Assembly: GCA_003049485.1 (NCBI GenBank)
Contig: PYST01000010.1
Coordinates: forward strand, 2,500-66,499
DNA length: 64,000 nucleotides
Source: Ophioceras dolichostomum
Lineage: Eukaryota; Ascomycota; Sordariomycetes; Magnaporthales; Ophioceraceae
Reading direction: 5' to 3'
Shown: positions 44,386-58,630 of the stretch, piece by piece
Layout: each line of letters starts with the position of its first letter
Position numbering within the stretch: the stretch's first letter is position 1
The notes under the pieces: generated by a model
The model's input: the letters and a program-made list of their open reading frames with translations, nothing else
What the model was told of the DNA's origin: nothing
Databases searched by the model: none
Translations under genes and position numbers: made by a program

Positions 44386-46745
44386 TTAGTAGGTGCGGTC
44401 GCAGAAGCCGTCGCCGTTCGCGGCAGCAGGGCCGGAGACGTAGCCAGCATGCTGGTGCGGGTGCTGGGCATGGTGTGTATGGTGTGAGTGGTGGTGGTGA
44501 TGGTGGTGGGTGTGACCCAGAGCATAAGCCGGGTGCACGAGGCCTGGCATGTTACCACCGCCGCCGTGGCCATGGAGGCCCTGCGGGAGAGGGAGGAGAG
44601 CAGAAGTAGCAGCAGCCGGGTTGTAGAAAGGGTTGTTGTGCTGGTGCTGGTGCTGGTGCTGGACCGGGGCCTCGGCGTGGGTCTGGTGCTGGTGGTGCTG
44701 GTTCCACAGCGAGGCCACGCCGGCGGGCACCACCGAGATGGTCGGGCTGGGGCTGGTGGAGAAGGCGGCGACGCTGCTGCTGGCGCTGGCGCTGGTGCTG
44801 GTGCTGCAGCTGCTGACGGGGGACGACGAGGTAGTAGGAGACGCGGAAGCAGTAGTGGGCGTCATGAGCGGCGACGAGTGGGCGAAAGTTGTGGTTGTCG
44901 TGCTGCTGGGACCACCACCAGCCGCCGCCACAGCCGCGGAGTTGCTGCTGAGGCTGCTGCTGCTGCTCGCACGCCGGGCCTTGCGCCGGCGAGAGGAGGT
45001 GCCGTCGGCCCTCTCGACGTAGATGCCGCGGCCGCGGCCCTTGATGCCTTTGTTGAGGTTGTTGTGGATCTTGGCGAGGAACGCGAGCGCCGCCACCTCC
45101 TCCTCTGTGAGGTCGTTGGGCGAGGCCTGGGCGCGGGCGTAGAGCGCCTCGGTGTAGGCGGCGTGGTACTTGTTCTCATGGACCTATGGGTGTGGTTTTC
45201 GGGAAAGAGGTTTGTTAGTTATGGACACCTGATGGTTGCGAGTAAGGGATGGGAAAGGGAGGACGACAACGACTAACCTTGAGATTTCCGCGTGTAGAGA
45301 ACGCTCTGGTGCAGCCATCCAGAGGACACTTGAAGCGCTTGTATCCGAGATGGACATTCATATGAGCCGTCAAGTTGCCGCTCTGGCCGAACCGCTTGCC
45401 GCATGTTCCGCATCTGTACGGCCGCTCGCCGCGGTGAAGTCGCAGGTGAATCTGTATTCCAAGTTCAGGTTATTCAGATTGTAGATCTAGCAAGGAGGCA
45501 GGGAGGACTAAAGGAGGGTGGAACAGGCGAGGGGGTGGTGTTGTTCCACTCACTGTCAAGTTTCCTGGCTGCGAGAACCGACGGTCGCAACCTGGCCAGT
45601 TGCAAGTCTTTTTGGCGAGTTAGAAGAAGCGGAAGACTGGCGGTCATGGGTTCGAAAGGGCATACTTACAAAGGGCCTCTCTCCGGTATGGGTGCGCATG
45701 TGAGTCTCCAGCTGGTTGGGGTGCTTGAAGCTCTTGGGGCAGTTGCTGAACTGGCAGACGAACTTGCGGGCCTTGAGCTTGAGCTTGACATTCCTGCCGC
45801 CTTTGCTGCTCGGGTGCGAAATTCCGAGGGCCGATGCTAGGGAGTCGCAGGCCTAGGAAAGTAAATAGCGAGTGGTTAGAAGCTGCCGGAGCCAGAGGAT
45901 CTGGAGCCCGAGGTGCGGTAGGGTCGGCTTCCGCCTCTACTTACTTGCTCGTCAGCTGGGATACCGGGATCGGCGTTCAGACTGTCAGCTGTCTTCTCGA
46001 CTCTGTACTTCAAGAGGCGATCGATCTCAGGTTTGGCCTGGATAAGCTTCACGATCTTGTCGATGGCGGTCGGTGACTCAGGGGGCTCGGTCAGCGAGTT
46101 CAGCGCAGGCGGTGAGCAACCCTCTTCCTGCTTGATGACGGGACTCCGCGGGGGCGGGGTGGGGACCTCCTGGTTGGCCACCGGCTTCGGCTGGGGTACG
46201 TCATGGGCAGCAACAGTCGAGTTATGAACTGTGTAGTGGGACTGCTGCAGGTGGTGCTCGCTCTTGATCGGGTGTTGAGCTGGGTGCTCAACCGGATGGT
46301 GAACTTGGTACTGGACCGATTGCTGCTCCGGATGCTGCTCCGGATGCTGCTGCTGATGGTACTGAGTGTGCTGAACCTGGTGCTGATGCTCGTGGTTGTG
46401 ATGGTGCTGATACTCGTGTGGGTGCGGATGCTGGTGCGGATGCTGGTGTGGATGAAGTACAGCAACCGGGCTCATCGGGCCAGGACAGGGAGGAGGTGCC
46501 ACCGGCGTGATGGGCTGGGCATAGTCTCCGAACGAGAACGCCTGGAAGACAGGAGCAGCCAGGCCAGGCGTCGCAGGAGACGCGGTGTACGGATTGGTCA
46601 TGATGAAATGGGGAGACACCATCGGCCGCGGGAGAAGAGGCGAAGAGGTCATCACCATGGACGAACCGATGATGATGCAATCGTCGCTGACATCGTTCAG
46701 TCGAGCACGGCCCCAGCCAGGAGGTTCCGGCAGTGGAAGTTGCAT
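44386..46745 (-). CDS. C2H2 zinc-finger transcription factor, four fingers (Azf1-like)
   Basis: Five exons on the minus strand: 46745-45945, 45852-45670, 45607-45554, 45451-45278 and 45183-44386 (669 aa); all introns are phase 0. The first ATG of the frame is at 46745. The N-terminal 230 residues are rich in Pro, His and Gln (HPHQHPHQHPHPHEYQHHH). Four tandem fingers follow: Cys300/305-His318/322, Cys330/335-His348/352, Cys360/363-His376/380 and Cys388/393-His406/411, with TGERPF and RGERPY linkers. Finger 2 is split over two exons. A basic segment (SRRRKARR) and a long Ser/Thr/Ala-rich and His-rich tail ending GDGFCDRTY complete it. Four closely spaced fingers between disordered arms resemble the Azf1-type regulators of ascomycetes; the targets are unknown. 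An ATG at 46803 opens an overlapping out-of-frame upstream ORF. Confidence 0.88.
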
Positions 46746-49700
46746 TCCGGGCGGATCGAGCCGAGTGGCAGTTTGCAGAGTTGTAGAGTGGCAGTGTGGG
46801 CATATACCAGCGAGACAAAGGAAGGCCCGGATTCGTCGAGGACGATACAGCTTCGGTAAGAGATCTCAGGGGTAGAAGAGGTAGAAGACGGCGCCGAGCA
46901 AATTAGACAGATCTACTTGCTAGGCGCATGTGTTGGTCAGATGTGACTGAGATGGTCGGGCTTGGGCTGCTCTGTGCAGCGAAAGCTAGGAGAAGAGGGA
47001 GATGTAGAAGGTAGACGGACGATCACTGTGTGAGAGTGTACGTGAGGAGACGAGATGGGCGAGAAGAAAGTCAGGATATATTGGTGGTGCAGGGACAAGA
47101 AGAACAAACAAATATCAGACAGCTTTCCTGCTTGCCCCTGCAGGCAGGCAGTTGAGGAGGTTGATGTCTTGCTGCTTGCTTGCTGCTTGCTTGCTGCTGG
47201 CTTCAGATCGAAACAGTCCACAAGCACCAGACGAGACGGGGAGAGATGAGATCTGGGGAAGGGGATGGAGATATATGTATGTACGTGCGTGCGTCCCGAG
47301 TGGTGCCTCCCGGCCCTGCTGAACAGCCCGGCCGGACTGTGCAATAGACACTCAGGGCTGGTTTCTTGACAGGGATGGGTTAAGATCTGTGAAAAAGGCA
47401 TCCCCATGGATGTCCAATGCCGTCTTTCCTGACAAGGATGGGTATCTGTATCTAGATGTACCGCCTACCCTTGCGTTCGGGCCACCTCCCTAGCATGCAG
47501 CACTCAAAGAGCGAGAGAGAGACCCCCACCTACCCTCGCGGACTACCAAAAGAGACATGGTTATACCCTGTCCAGAGGGGACAGGGCAGATGGGCGGAGA
47601 GAGATGCAACTTACCACATACATGGACCTTTCGTCTGGTACTTGGTTGGTGGCGTGTCTACAACTGAAAGCTGCTATTGCTGCCTTACAAGGTGCCCTAC
47701 CAAGGCGGCCCAGCCCAAAGATCGTCGGCAGCCTAGTTCGCCTCGCTCTTTGCCCCCTAGTAAGTCGAACCCCAAGAACAGGTTTCCAACAGGTTTCTTG
47801 TGTCTTGGGCGAGGCGAATGCGGTTGGGATAAAAATCAAGGCTGTTGAGAAATATGGTGATCAACAAATCCTCAAAGATTTCGGAGGATGAAGGCGAGAC
47901 GAATGCTGGTACTAGACGAAAGGAACGGGATGGGTGAGGAAGGAATTAGGAGGGTGAGGGCCCGGGGAGCCTGTAGAGGGAAAGAGCATCCCAAGCGCGT
48001 CTTGAGTGCGGCCGGGGAGAGAGTGGAAGCAACGGCAATCCTGCTCCGGCAAGTCCTCCCGACTGGATGCTTCCTACTCGGCCCCCGTCCGCAGTGGCCC
48101 ACGGCCAAATCTTCGGCACGCGACACCTAGAGATGGTAGCTAGGGATTTCAAATACCATTTTCCAAACACTCTCAATGCACTTGCATTTGAGGCCATCGC
48201 AGGCCCTCAGACTTGCTGAAAGAAAGGGGGGGCCAATCTTTCCCTCGTCTTCGTCCCCCCTCCCCTCGGTCCTTCCTCCCCTTCCGTCACTGCCCCAAAC
48301 TGCCATGTACCTTCATGTTCCTTTTCGTACTCTCCCTTGCATGTCTTTTGAACGAAATCTGAAAACCTGAAAGTAATGTCTTTTCCTTTTTCCGGATTCT
48401 TTGACCTCTCTTCATTTCCTGGAAAGGCTGGCTGGCGTCGTGATGATAATGTGTTGAGAAGTTGAGAAGCTGAGAAAAGGAGGAGTGCTCGCCGGACAAA
48501 GTCAAGAACCCAGCGATGGCCTGGAAAGCTCCTGTACCAGTGACAGGGATCGTCAAACCAGCAGCCAGCCTTGGGTCTTGCCGCATCAGGTTAAGGACAC
48601 TCCTTGGTCCTGAGCCAGGCAACTGTGGGTCTGAATTGCTACTCTCACACCCCCTTTGACGCGTTTCAATCACCCACCCCCGAAAAGAAGGCAACGAGAC
48701 CAAGAGGTATACCAGGTCCTGGATCTCGCTATCCACCATCCATCGCTTGCTTGCTAGTACAAATTACCTACAGCACGCAGTAAGCTCCTCAACCAATGCT
48801 GACTTGTTTTTGATGGTTTCCTCCTCTGGCAAGCCTCTCCCAACTTCCATCCCGATGATGAGCGAAGGTGATACCAAGATGACCGTTGAGAGGGTGGGGA
48901 GAACCGCCGGGGAGACAACTCCCGACAGAGAGATGCCCAACCTGTATTTTTTTTTTCGGTTTCCCGCCACTGCTCGCTTTGCGTTTATTATCGCGCGCCA
49001 TACCGTTCGTCCGACCCGTGTCCGCGCCATGCTCATTACCGGTCTTGGTTTCGTGTCCCTGCCCGGTTCAGCTTCGTAGTGCCTATCCCAACGAGTAGCT
49101 TGGCAAGGCTGGCTAGTCCAATATCCAACGTCTCTCTCTCCGTCCATTTCGAGAGAAGATCGTCGGTCAAACATCCTGCAGGGCTCAAGGCACTGCTGTC
49201 CCGAACTCTTGCTCTGGGGGACGGGACAACAACCACTACATCACCCCTCCTCAGGGGACCACTGATACCCATGCGATCCTCAGAGACTCTCAGCTGTTGT
49301 CCGGTGCTCAACTAAGATGTCGCCCAATATACACTGATACCCGGGGTCAAGGCGCACCTCCACGCTTTCGGCGCCAAAAAAATATGAGCAGTCAATAATT
49401 GACGGACGAGCAGTACGTACACGGCACACTCCATGATTCACCTGAGGTCACAGACAAACTTACGATGCAAGGGCTAGTCCGACAAAGAGGGTCAGGGCCG
49501 TGGGTGTGCCTACTTCATTTGCTTCATACAGCTGGCGGGAGCTTTACGACAGTGACCTCTTGCTCCCGGCATAGATACTACTTCAGGTAGTTGCCTACCT
49601 AGGTAGAAACAGTTGTAGGCAAATGGGTATGTGCTCTCGTTAGCCCCTCCAGCTGGGTTGTGATAGTCAGTCAGTCATGCATCAGGCGCACGAAGTTGGA

Positions 49701-51222
49701 GGGAGCTCTTCCTAAGCCAAGCAACATCCCGCTCAATTCCCCACCAGCAGTGTGAAGGGGTCCAGGCCTTCTGCCCCCCTCCTTTGGCATCCACCAAAGC
49801 ACCTACACTCAGCACCCAGCAAATCCATGCACCCCTATCTCGGGGACGACTTCGAATTTACATCCGGAGAAGCAGAAAGCAGAAAAATATGATAGATCAT
49901 CTTTTCCCTCTATTTCGTCTGCTTGGACTTTCTCTTTTCCTTCTGGTTCCCCCTCCTTCCTGAATCACAGAATCCTCCGAGCTTACTTACCGGCCCTTTT
50001 TCATGTTATGGGCGAAGTCCTTCCCCCTCTCGGATATCAAGCCAGATACTGGTAGGCTTGCGTGAGAGAGAGAGAGAGAGAGATAGGGAGAGGGAGAGAG
50101 AGGGGGAGGGGGGAAGGAATCCACGGGTATCCGCGGGCAGCACGGCAGGCAGGGCAGATTTCTCCTGATGCACTACTGTTCGAAATTGCCCGTTTTCAAC
50201 CCCTCATTCAACTTGACGGCGGGGTGTCTGTCGTCTTTTAGCAATGCTCTGTTTTGTTGAAAAAAAAAAGGAGGAAGGAGAAGGAACGCGGTAGAGGAGC
50301 AAAAAAAAGGGACTCAAGGCTTTTTTAGCAGTCTATGGTGGTGATTGAGTTGCCGCAATCCCACGCCCACGGTTCACGCGTCCGCGCTGATGCATCCCCC
50401 AGACCAGAACCAGATCCCCCCAAGATTCGCGAGAAAAGAGGAGAGCCCTGAGATACCCGCTGTAAGGACCCGACAGACCGCCCGCGCTATCCAAGGACAA
50501 AACCCACTGTTACCGGTGACAGTCAGCCATTCAAACCAACCGCTCGGGCAGAACGGGAAGCACCTCAACAACTCAACTTCGCAGCCATGCCATTCCTCTT
50601 CCTGTTTCTGTCAGATTCCTTTTACTTCTAAAAGTGCACTTTCAGAAAGATTTCGATCATCCAACCTCCCCCCCCTCCCAAAAAAAAACCAGTGCTGCTT
50701 TAATAAACTGAACTGCGGCTGTAAAGTGGAGTGCGTTGCGGTGAGTGAGTGCATATTCTTAGTGCGTGATGATGATGTGATGGCTTCTCGCGAGAAAGAA
50801 GAATTATTGGAAAGAGAGTGAGACAGAGTAATAAGAGACGCGGCGGCTTCTTCCGTTTGTTTCTCACCCGCAATCAACCCAGAAGAAGAAAATAGCGGGC
50901 TTTACATTTTCCCTCCTGCTTGTGCTTGCTCGAGCAAGGGAGGATGTAGGTTTGGGGATGCGGTGAGGTAGCTCCACTGTGAAAAAAGACGGGACGGAGA
51001 GACGATGATGTTTCAGGCTCTTTTTTTGTTTTATCTCTGTCTCTCTCTTCTTTTGATCTAGGAGGAAGCTTTCTTCTTTTCTTTTCTTTTCTTTTCTTTT
51101 TCCTTGTTCTGTCTTTCTCCTCCATGCCGTCTCCGATACGTCCGTCCGTCGGCCCCTAGGTAGCTCTGATAGCCAGCCAGGCTTTCACCCCAGCTGTGCG
51201 GGACGGACACAATCTCTCTCCC

Positions 51223-51249
51223 TTTTTTTTTTTTTTTTTTTTTTTTTTT
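51223..51249. repeat. Poly-T tract of 27
   Basis: Uninterrupted run of 27 T. It could be nucleosome-excluding DNA or the A-tail remnant of a minus-strand retroposed sequence; no retroelement is recognisable beside it. Confidence 0.9.
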
Positions 51250-54200
51250 AGGGACACACTCAAGATGGATGGATGGGAATGATCCTCGTTTGGGAGGTAC
51301 GCATTTGGCAAAGCTTATTGCTGCAAGATGAGAGAAGGGAAATAAATATCCCTTGCTTGCCTGTCTGCTGCTCTCTCATCTCGCCGCCAGAGACAAGAGA
51401 TTTTCAGCCCTGAACCCAGGACCATGGCTCACCTGTGTCGCGCGTCTTCTCTGATTGGCCACCCGGCGTCTTACTTCGTAACCAATAAAACATACACAAT
51501 GTTTCCGGCCGACTGGCGAGGGAACTAATCCGGAGCTGGATGGGGGTGGCATAAAATGGTTTCTCTCTTTGTCTTAGGACAGTCTCTCATTCAGGAGAGC
51601 AGAGTAAGTAGCCGGCCTGCCGGCCCTCTGCTTTGTCTTGTCTGTCTTGTTCTGTCTACTAGTCTTGTCTTGGTAAGGTACAGGGTCGCAAGCTTCTTTT
51701 TCGTCCCATCACACATCCATCACACCCATCCATCCATCTATCACGCCGAAGCGGAGGGTGGCAGCTGGGTGGATTGGATTAAGAGAGAAAGATAAGGGAA
51801 AAGGACAAGGGAAAAGGAATCACTGCGAGCGAGGAGAGCGAGGAGAGCGAGGGTGTCAGAGCGAGAGAGAGAGAGAGGAGAGATGGGATTCGCATGGACC
51901 AGCCAGATGGGAGTTTTGGGGATCTGGAATAGGAATGTCCAGTCGCGAAACAACAATCGCGTCTTTCCCCCCTGTGCAGTGCAGTGCGTGCTTGCAGTGC
52001 AGCGCAATGCTGTGTTGTGACGGACCCTGCCTGGGTAGCTGACTGGCTGGCTGGCTGACTGGGGTAGCATCTTTGGTCCTGCGAGGTAACCTCTGCCACA
52101 CATCTCTGGATGTGGGACATTGGAGGGAGGGGGAGGGTTGTGATGACGGGGGAGAAGGTGACGAGGGGGCCGGCAGGCAGGCAGGACAAAGGCAGGCACC
52201 GCGGTAGTTAGTCCGCCCGCCCGCCGACCGGATGGCGGGTGACCCAGACGACAGGATCTGGCAGGAAGATCTTGTTACCTAACTACACTCCGTATCAGAA
52301 ACTCCTTTTCGATCCTCTGTCACTTTTCAGCTGGACGACCCTTTGGTCTTGTCCTGACCGAGACTCCCTGTCGTCGTCACAGGATAGCACATCCACATTC
52401 ATGAGTATCCATCCCTTGCTCAGGCGGCTGGACTGCGCTGAGCTGGATTGTTTGTGTCTGTCTTTTTTTGCTTTTGCTTTTCACATATATATACCCTTAT
52501 CTTTTCCTGTCTCACGGCATTGTCGTCATTTTGGACCCTCCTGGCGTCAGTCTTCTCATGGATGTCTCCCAGTTTGAAGCCCTTCTAGCTAGGCCAGATG
52601 ACATCGCGGCGTGACCACTGGAACAGGCGTGCGTTAGCGTATTGATCCTTCCTGTTGACTAAGAGCTTTGGGGTCTCCCCTCTGTGTCAGTTTTGCGTGG
52701 GGGTTGGCCTGACCGCTATGACACCCAGCTGACCTTCCCTGGTCCTGGTCTGGAAGTTTTGGTCCATGAGAATGAGAAGGAGGGAGAGGGTGGCCGGCCT
52801 GAAATTCGCGAGGAGTGGGAGGGGGAACGGGAAGGTGTGACAACCCCGAAAAAAAAGGGAGAAGAAGTTGGGATCTTGGGTGTAGTTTTGCTGCTCTCCC
52901 CCGTCGCCATCTCTAGGTCGGTTCAGAAGGTGAACAGTGCACTGAACAGGTAGCCTAGCCGTTTTTTCGCGGGGACAGGAAAAAAGATGCGATGGGACGG
53001 GGAAAGGACTGGGAAGAGGTCGAAGTAGGAAAGTTTACAGCGAACGGAGAGCCACAGCACCTTACATTCCATGTCCTTGCTGGTACTGCAAAGGATATTC
53101 GTGGCGCGGGTTATCTGTCGTCCGCAACGTTTCGTCCAGGCGCCGCGTTCGTCTCATCCCCTGATCCCAACGATCTTTTTTTTCTCTTCCCAGCTCTAGG
53201 TGTTGATGCTAAAATAGGCCCCGGACCTTAGGCGGTCCAGTTGTATGTGGTTTATAGTATGGGGAGGGAGAGGGAGAGCCGGTTGACGATCAGAGGAGAA
53301 AAAAGGTTTGGCAGCGGGACGGCGCGCTCGCGTCTTGTTTGGCTGATTGCCCGCTCCCCAGGGCCCTTCCCTTCCTTTCATCCTTTCACCCTAACACGGC
53401 CGGCTGGCCCTACACAAGTGCCCGTGTGGCAAAAGCCCACTTGAAGCAAAAGTCTAAACCGACCTCTTTTTTGGGGTTTTGCTCCAAGGGCGCGGGAGGT
53501 AGGTACGGTAGCAAAAGGGTAGATCGCACAGACTGGCGGGTCCTACTTTTAAACTCTTGACTTTTTTTCTGGGACCACCAACGGTCGGTCATCTTCCTTG
53601 GATTGCGTTGTTTCCCCTGAGAGCACAAAGTTTGGATGGGACGGAAAGTGGTAAATTTAGCAGCCTCTTGTTTTTTCTTCTTCCTCTCTTCCTCTCCCCG
53701 GCTTGTATGAAACGTGTGCCGGTAGGCGGTTGGTTAGGCGTTAACGGCGTCTTCTCTGTCTCTCTTTCCTTCCTCCGCTCGCGTCGAACCGAAACGGTCG
53801 GGGAAGGACGAAACTGGTAGGCTGATGCTGCACAACCTTGCACAAAGATGTTGGTGGTGTCCGCGCAAGTACGGTACTACATGTGCGCTGTGGCTATCCA
53901 CCGTCACCAACCCTTGTGCTGACAGACGCCGAATGAGAAGAAATGACTGGCCTGCCGGGGATGCCTCCCAAAGCGCGGTGCGACATGCTGGCCAAAAACG
54001 CAAGGGGGAAAAAGATAAACTGCCGGTGAGTACGGACTACCTCTCCGCTGGTACCGTTTCGGATGCCCGCAGCTCGAAGCAGTCTAGTGACCTGCAAAGG
54101 GAGCCAGGGTGCCCCGCATCTTGTCTCTGATGTCGTGGCTCAGCTTTGCTTTTTGACCTCTTCTCCTCCCTTCTCCTCATCACTTCTCCCCGTCAGCATG

Positions 54201-57200
54201 AAGTTCATGAAGTTGAATTGTGAGCTCAACAAGAGAGTCGTCGCAATCTACACCGCCAAGCACTCAGTCTGGTTGAGGTTTCCTTGCTGGATCACCGTCA
54301 CAATCTTAGTGGATTTTGGTGGGATCTCGGTTTGTCTGTCCAGTCTTTTATTCTCACCCCTCCCCTCCCCTCCTCGCTTCTTTCCCCCTCGGCCTCTTCC
54401 ACGCTCCTCTCCTGAGGGGGAAAAATAGCTCGATACGAAGACGGACTCCATGAAACGAGGATCGCGCCCTCAATTTCGTCATATATCGATTTTTGATAAA
54501 GTCGTTGGCTTTCTTTTCAGACGCGACTTCGCAATCCTATTGGCCTCCTGCATGAGTCGGGGCATGTGCTAGCGCTTTTCTATATCCCTGAATGACCGTC
54601 CAGAGATTCGCGACTCTTTCCAACCCTTGACAAGTCTCTATCATTTATCAAATTTGGGCACGTGTGTCCCACTTCTCTCTTCCCCGTCTCTCCTCTCTCC
54701 TCTCTCTCTCGTCCCCCTCTCTCCCTCTCCCCCTCTCATCCTCCCATCTCAGAGGGGGGAGACGGACTGAAGCCTGTCTGTGCCGTGTGTGCTTGGAAAC
54801 ATGAATCCTAGACTGCGATTCGGTGACCAAGTGGGCATAGAAATTGGGGGAACAGCAAGCGAGACGAGGAGGGGTCGCGGAAGCACCTTGATCCAGCCAT
54901 TTTCAGCTGGCATTAAGGTTGTGGTTGTGTCCTGGATGTTGCGCAACGAGCGCTCTGTGGTTTGTGCTTCCGTCCCCGCGGTTTTGTGCTTCCCAAGTTT
55001 TTGCTGGTGTGGTCTAGCAAGGCAGCCGGGCGAACTCAACACAGATCTCTTCTCTTTTCTGAACAAACGGGAAGGCGAGAAAGGGAGGGAGGTGATCCCC
55101 TCAGCCCGCGTTGTTACCGGGGAGGTGTGCCGTGCCGTGTCGTCGTAGAGGGAAGAGGATTGGTCAGGCCTACTCCTGAAAGGGGCTGCTGGCGACAGAA
55201 GAGGAGGATAAAGCTGACTGAGAGAATGTGTGCGGCGCTGTCCGATCCCACAACCTCGACTGGGGTGCTGGGATCGGAGAGCTCCTACTGGCGGAGGACG
55301 CATCAAAAATGGCATGGCTGGAAAATGGGAAAAAAAGCAAAAGAGGGTGGGAGTGGTGGGAGCCCTGGAAGCAGCCCTGGTGGGAGCCCTACCTGCATCA
55401 GATAAGAGTGAGATCTGGCTCATCTCGAAGACGTGCGGCTGATCTTAGTTGTGCCGTTCCTTGGGTGAGACCATGCGTGCATCGTGTTTCCTGCGTGCTC
55501 AGAAACAGCAGAGCCCATCAGAGACGAAAGAAGGGAGACACAAAACGCAATAGAAAGGAAACCGGTGAGAATATTCCGTACGGACAACGGAGCGTCGAAT
55601 ACAGTGCGGACGAAAACACATACAGCCTTGGCAACTTGCTTCCTCGCCGTGGCAAAGGTATAATCACTGGCGACAATGAAGACGGTCAATATAGTGATAT
55701 TGTGCTGTAAAGATTGTCAGACATGCAGCAACTGTGGCCTAGTCTCAACAACATGGGTGTTCCAGCGCCCTTGATTGGACCTGGCTGTGACCTGAGGTGA
55801 GGCACGGCACGGGGACTCTTGTCCGGGAGATGAGGGAGGTGAAATTCTTGGACGAGGCTCTGTCAGAATGGTTAAAATCCCCGATCAGGAAGGGATCTTT
55901 CTGAATTGAACACCGACACCAGCCCATCAGCCTGCAAGCCTCTATTACTATCACTCCAAGTATTGATTGCTGCCTTTCTTTTCACCCAGCCGTTGCTCTC
56001 GCACTGTGAACCGGAAGCAAGCTTGCGAAGGCGTGCTGTGTGATTTATATTCGGCGAAGATGAGAGGAAAGAAAGGGGTCATAGAATCACGTCTTCGCCA
56101 TAAAAAGATAGGTGTAGCCAAGTTGACTGCAGCCAGCAAAACAAGATCAGCAAGCGCGGGCCGTCCGGGGGAATCTAGACCCTGAGAACAATAAATAGGA
56201 CCGCCCGTGAAAAAGCAAAGCCCCCGTCACGGAGAGGGGCTCCCGTGCCCGTCGTCAGACGGCAGGATTAGTGCCAAGAACATCAGCAAGCAGTTACGTT
56301 GGATGTCACCGCAGGGGCGGAATCCCCCCGCCAGGAGACGAGAGGCCTATTTGTTTCGCACGCTTCTCCTCTTTGGACTTGGCGGCTGCTTGGCTGTCGG
56401 GGCATTCTCTTGCGGACAGATTAAAAAACAAACAAAAAAAAAAGAAGGACATCTCGGAAATCTGCTTTCGCGACGGGGAGATCGATGCTACCCTGCCCTG
56501 CCCCGCGTTGTGGACAACACCGAGCATCTGCTCCATTTGATGCTCCAGAAGTCCAGACCATCAGCTATATCAATATCCTTATCCATTTATACATAAGTGA
56601 TAGGGCTTTCGTCCGTTCAAACAATTCCACTTGTGATATTTGCGTATGCGTATTCGCAATGCCTGGTCTTTTTTCTTTCTTCCTTTTTTTCTTCTCTGTT
56701 TTCAGGGGCCTGAGTTGTGATGTATGAAAGCAGGGAGGGATCAAGTTACCAAAACGACGTTCGCAGGGGGGACAGGATTTGAGATCTCCGGAGCGAGGGC
56801 ACTTTGGCAATAGGCATACAACGTACAGGGTTATCGATCCTCCTCCCTCCCGTCCATCTCTTTCTGACTCTTCCATCTCAACCGAGCAATCGACTGGAGG
56901 GCCAGAGGGCCTCTGGCAGGCCCCCACGCTTTCTCCTCTTGAGAGCTCCTCAAGCACCTGCAGTTGCGTTGCATCAGGAACGAAGCTAGGGATGTAGCAA
57001 TGCCAGCTCGCTCCGTGAGCATCACCCAGGTCCAGGGGAGGCAGATCCTTGTACATCCTTTTCCCTTCCACTGGAAACAGTATGCACGTGCACATGCGTC
57101 TGACAAACCGAAACCTAGTGGCCGGCGAATCACCATGTCGTGATAACCCACGCACATCTCCGAGCTCCTGCCTGCTTTGCACGCGACGGCCTGCCACCCA

Positions 57201-58630
57201 CCACCTCTCTTGCTCCCTCTTTCTATGTCACTCACACACCGACCTGCTGCTCCCACCCTCTGTGTTCGACTGACGCATTTGCATGGAAGGGGGGGAAGCA
57301 AGACCAAGCCTGCCAGGACAGATAGAAGCGTGACAGTACACAATCGTCGCCAGCTCTCTCCGGACAGCACAGTCCCCCAGGCAGGTCGCGAGACCAGGAG
57401 AGGTCCGGATAACACCTCTCCCGAAATGGAAAGAGATGCTCGTCCCCCTTTCTTTTCCTCTCCTGTCGTTTTGGTTTCTCCTATCTTGTTCTACCACACT
57501 ATGTGGTGAACAAGCGTACCGTGCATTGCTGCTCCTCCTTCCCTCCCGTTCTACCCCAGTCCAGCACATCTTACCCAAACGTCAGCCCCTCCACCCTAGG
57601 AAGATTACTTACTGGATCCAATATCGCCGGCCGGTAAAGCTTCTTTTCTGCTACATGGGCGGAAGTGCCGTTGTGTATGGGTGGGCGCGCCTCTTTTTGA
57701 CCTTTCCCATCTACCCACTAACAACCAATCTCACTCTGGCCCTCCTCCCCTCACACTCCCCCAGTGGCTTGCATATGGGCGTTCAAACTATCGTTTTGAG
57801 GTTCGTGATAGTGGCGCACAATATTTCCGTCTCTTTCTGTCAGTCTCTGCCGTTCTTCTCAATGACCGAGTAGCTACAAGATTCCGAACGGCACATTGCT
57901 TTTCGTCGGCCCTTCTGGTTCTTGGCACTCACATATGAGAACGGAGAAAAAAACAGAAGGCGCCGAGAGAGACATACGCCAAGATGAGGCTGTCGAAATG
58001 AGGTCCGAAACTTGGGGCGTGACCAGGCAGGCGGGCAATGATGAGGATGATAATCAGCAATGAAGGGGGGAAAGCAAGCTACCTGGACCTGGCTGCGTAG
58101 CCGGGCAGGGTAGGGCATGGTAGGACGCGCGTTGATTGCGACTGTGCTGCTCCTCTTCCTTTAGTAGATGCCTCTCCTTCTCTCTCTTACCCACGTACTT
58201 TGTCTCTCCGCCTGAGCTGCAGTGCTCGTCGTGTGTCTCTGATTCTGGTTCCCATCTCGCCAATGCCAATCCCTGATCCCAGCTTCAGACATCCTCTACC
58301 AGTCACTCTAACTCCTTTTTACTGTCTCCATCCCTCTCCATCCCCACAGCAGCTGAGAAGGGGCCTGTCAAACGGAAGGAATGCGTGCCACCCAACATCT
58401 TTCCCATTGACACCCGGAGATGTCCCGGTTTCTTGGAGGCCTTCTCTTTCTTCCTTTGGGGGTCTCTTCCTTAGCATTCTGATAATGCTTGCCTTCTACG
58501 TACTACCTCCCAATCTACCAATCTATGAGCATTTGGGAGCGACGAGGTGCATCCTCATTGGTCAGGGTATGAATGAATGAATGATGCAGGAAGTGAGCGG
58601 CAGGAGAGGAAGGGGAGCTGAGCTGCTGGC

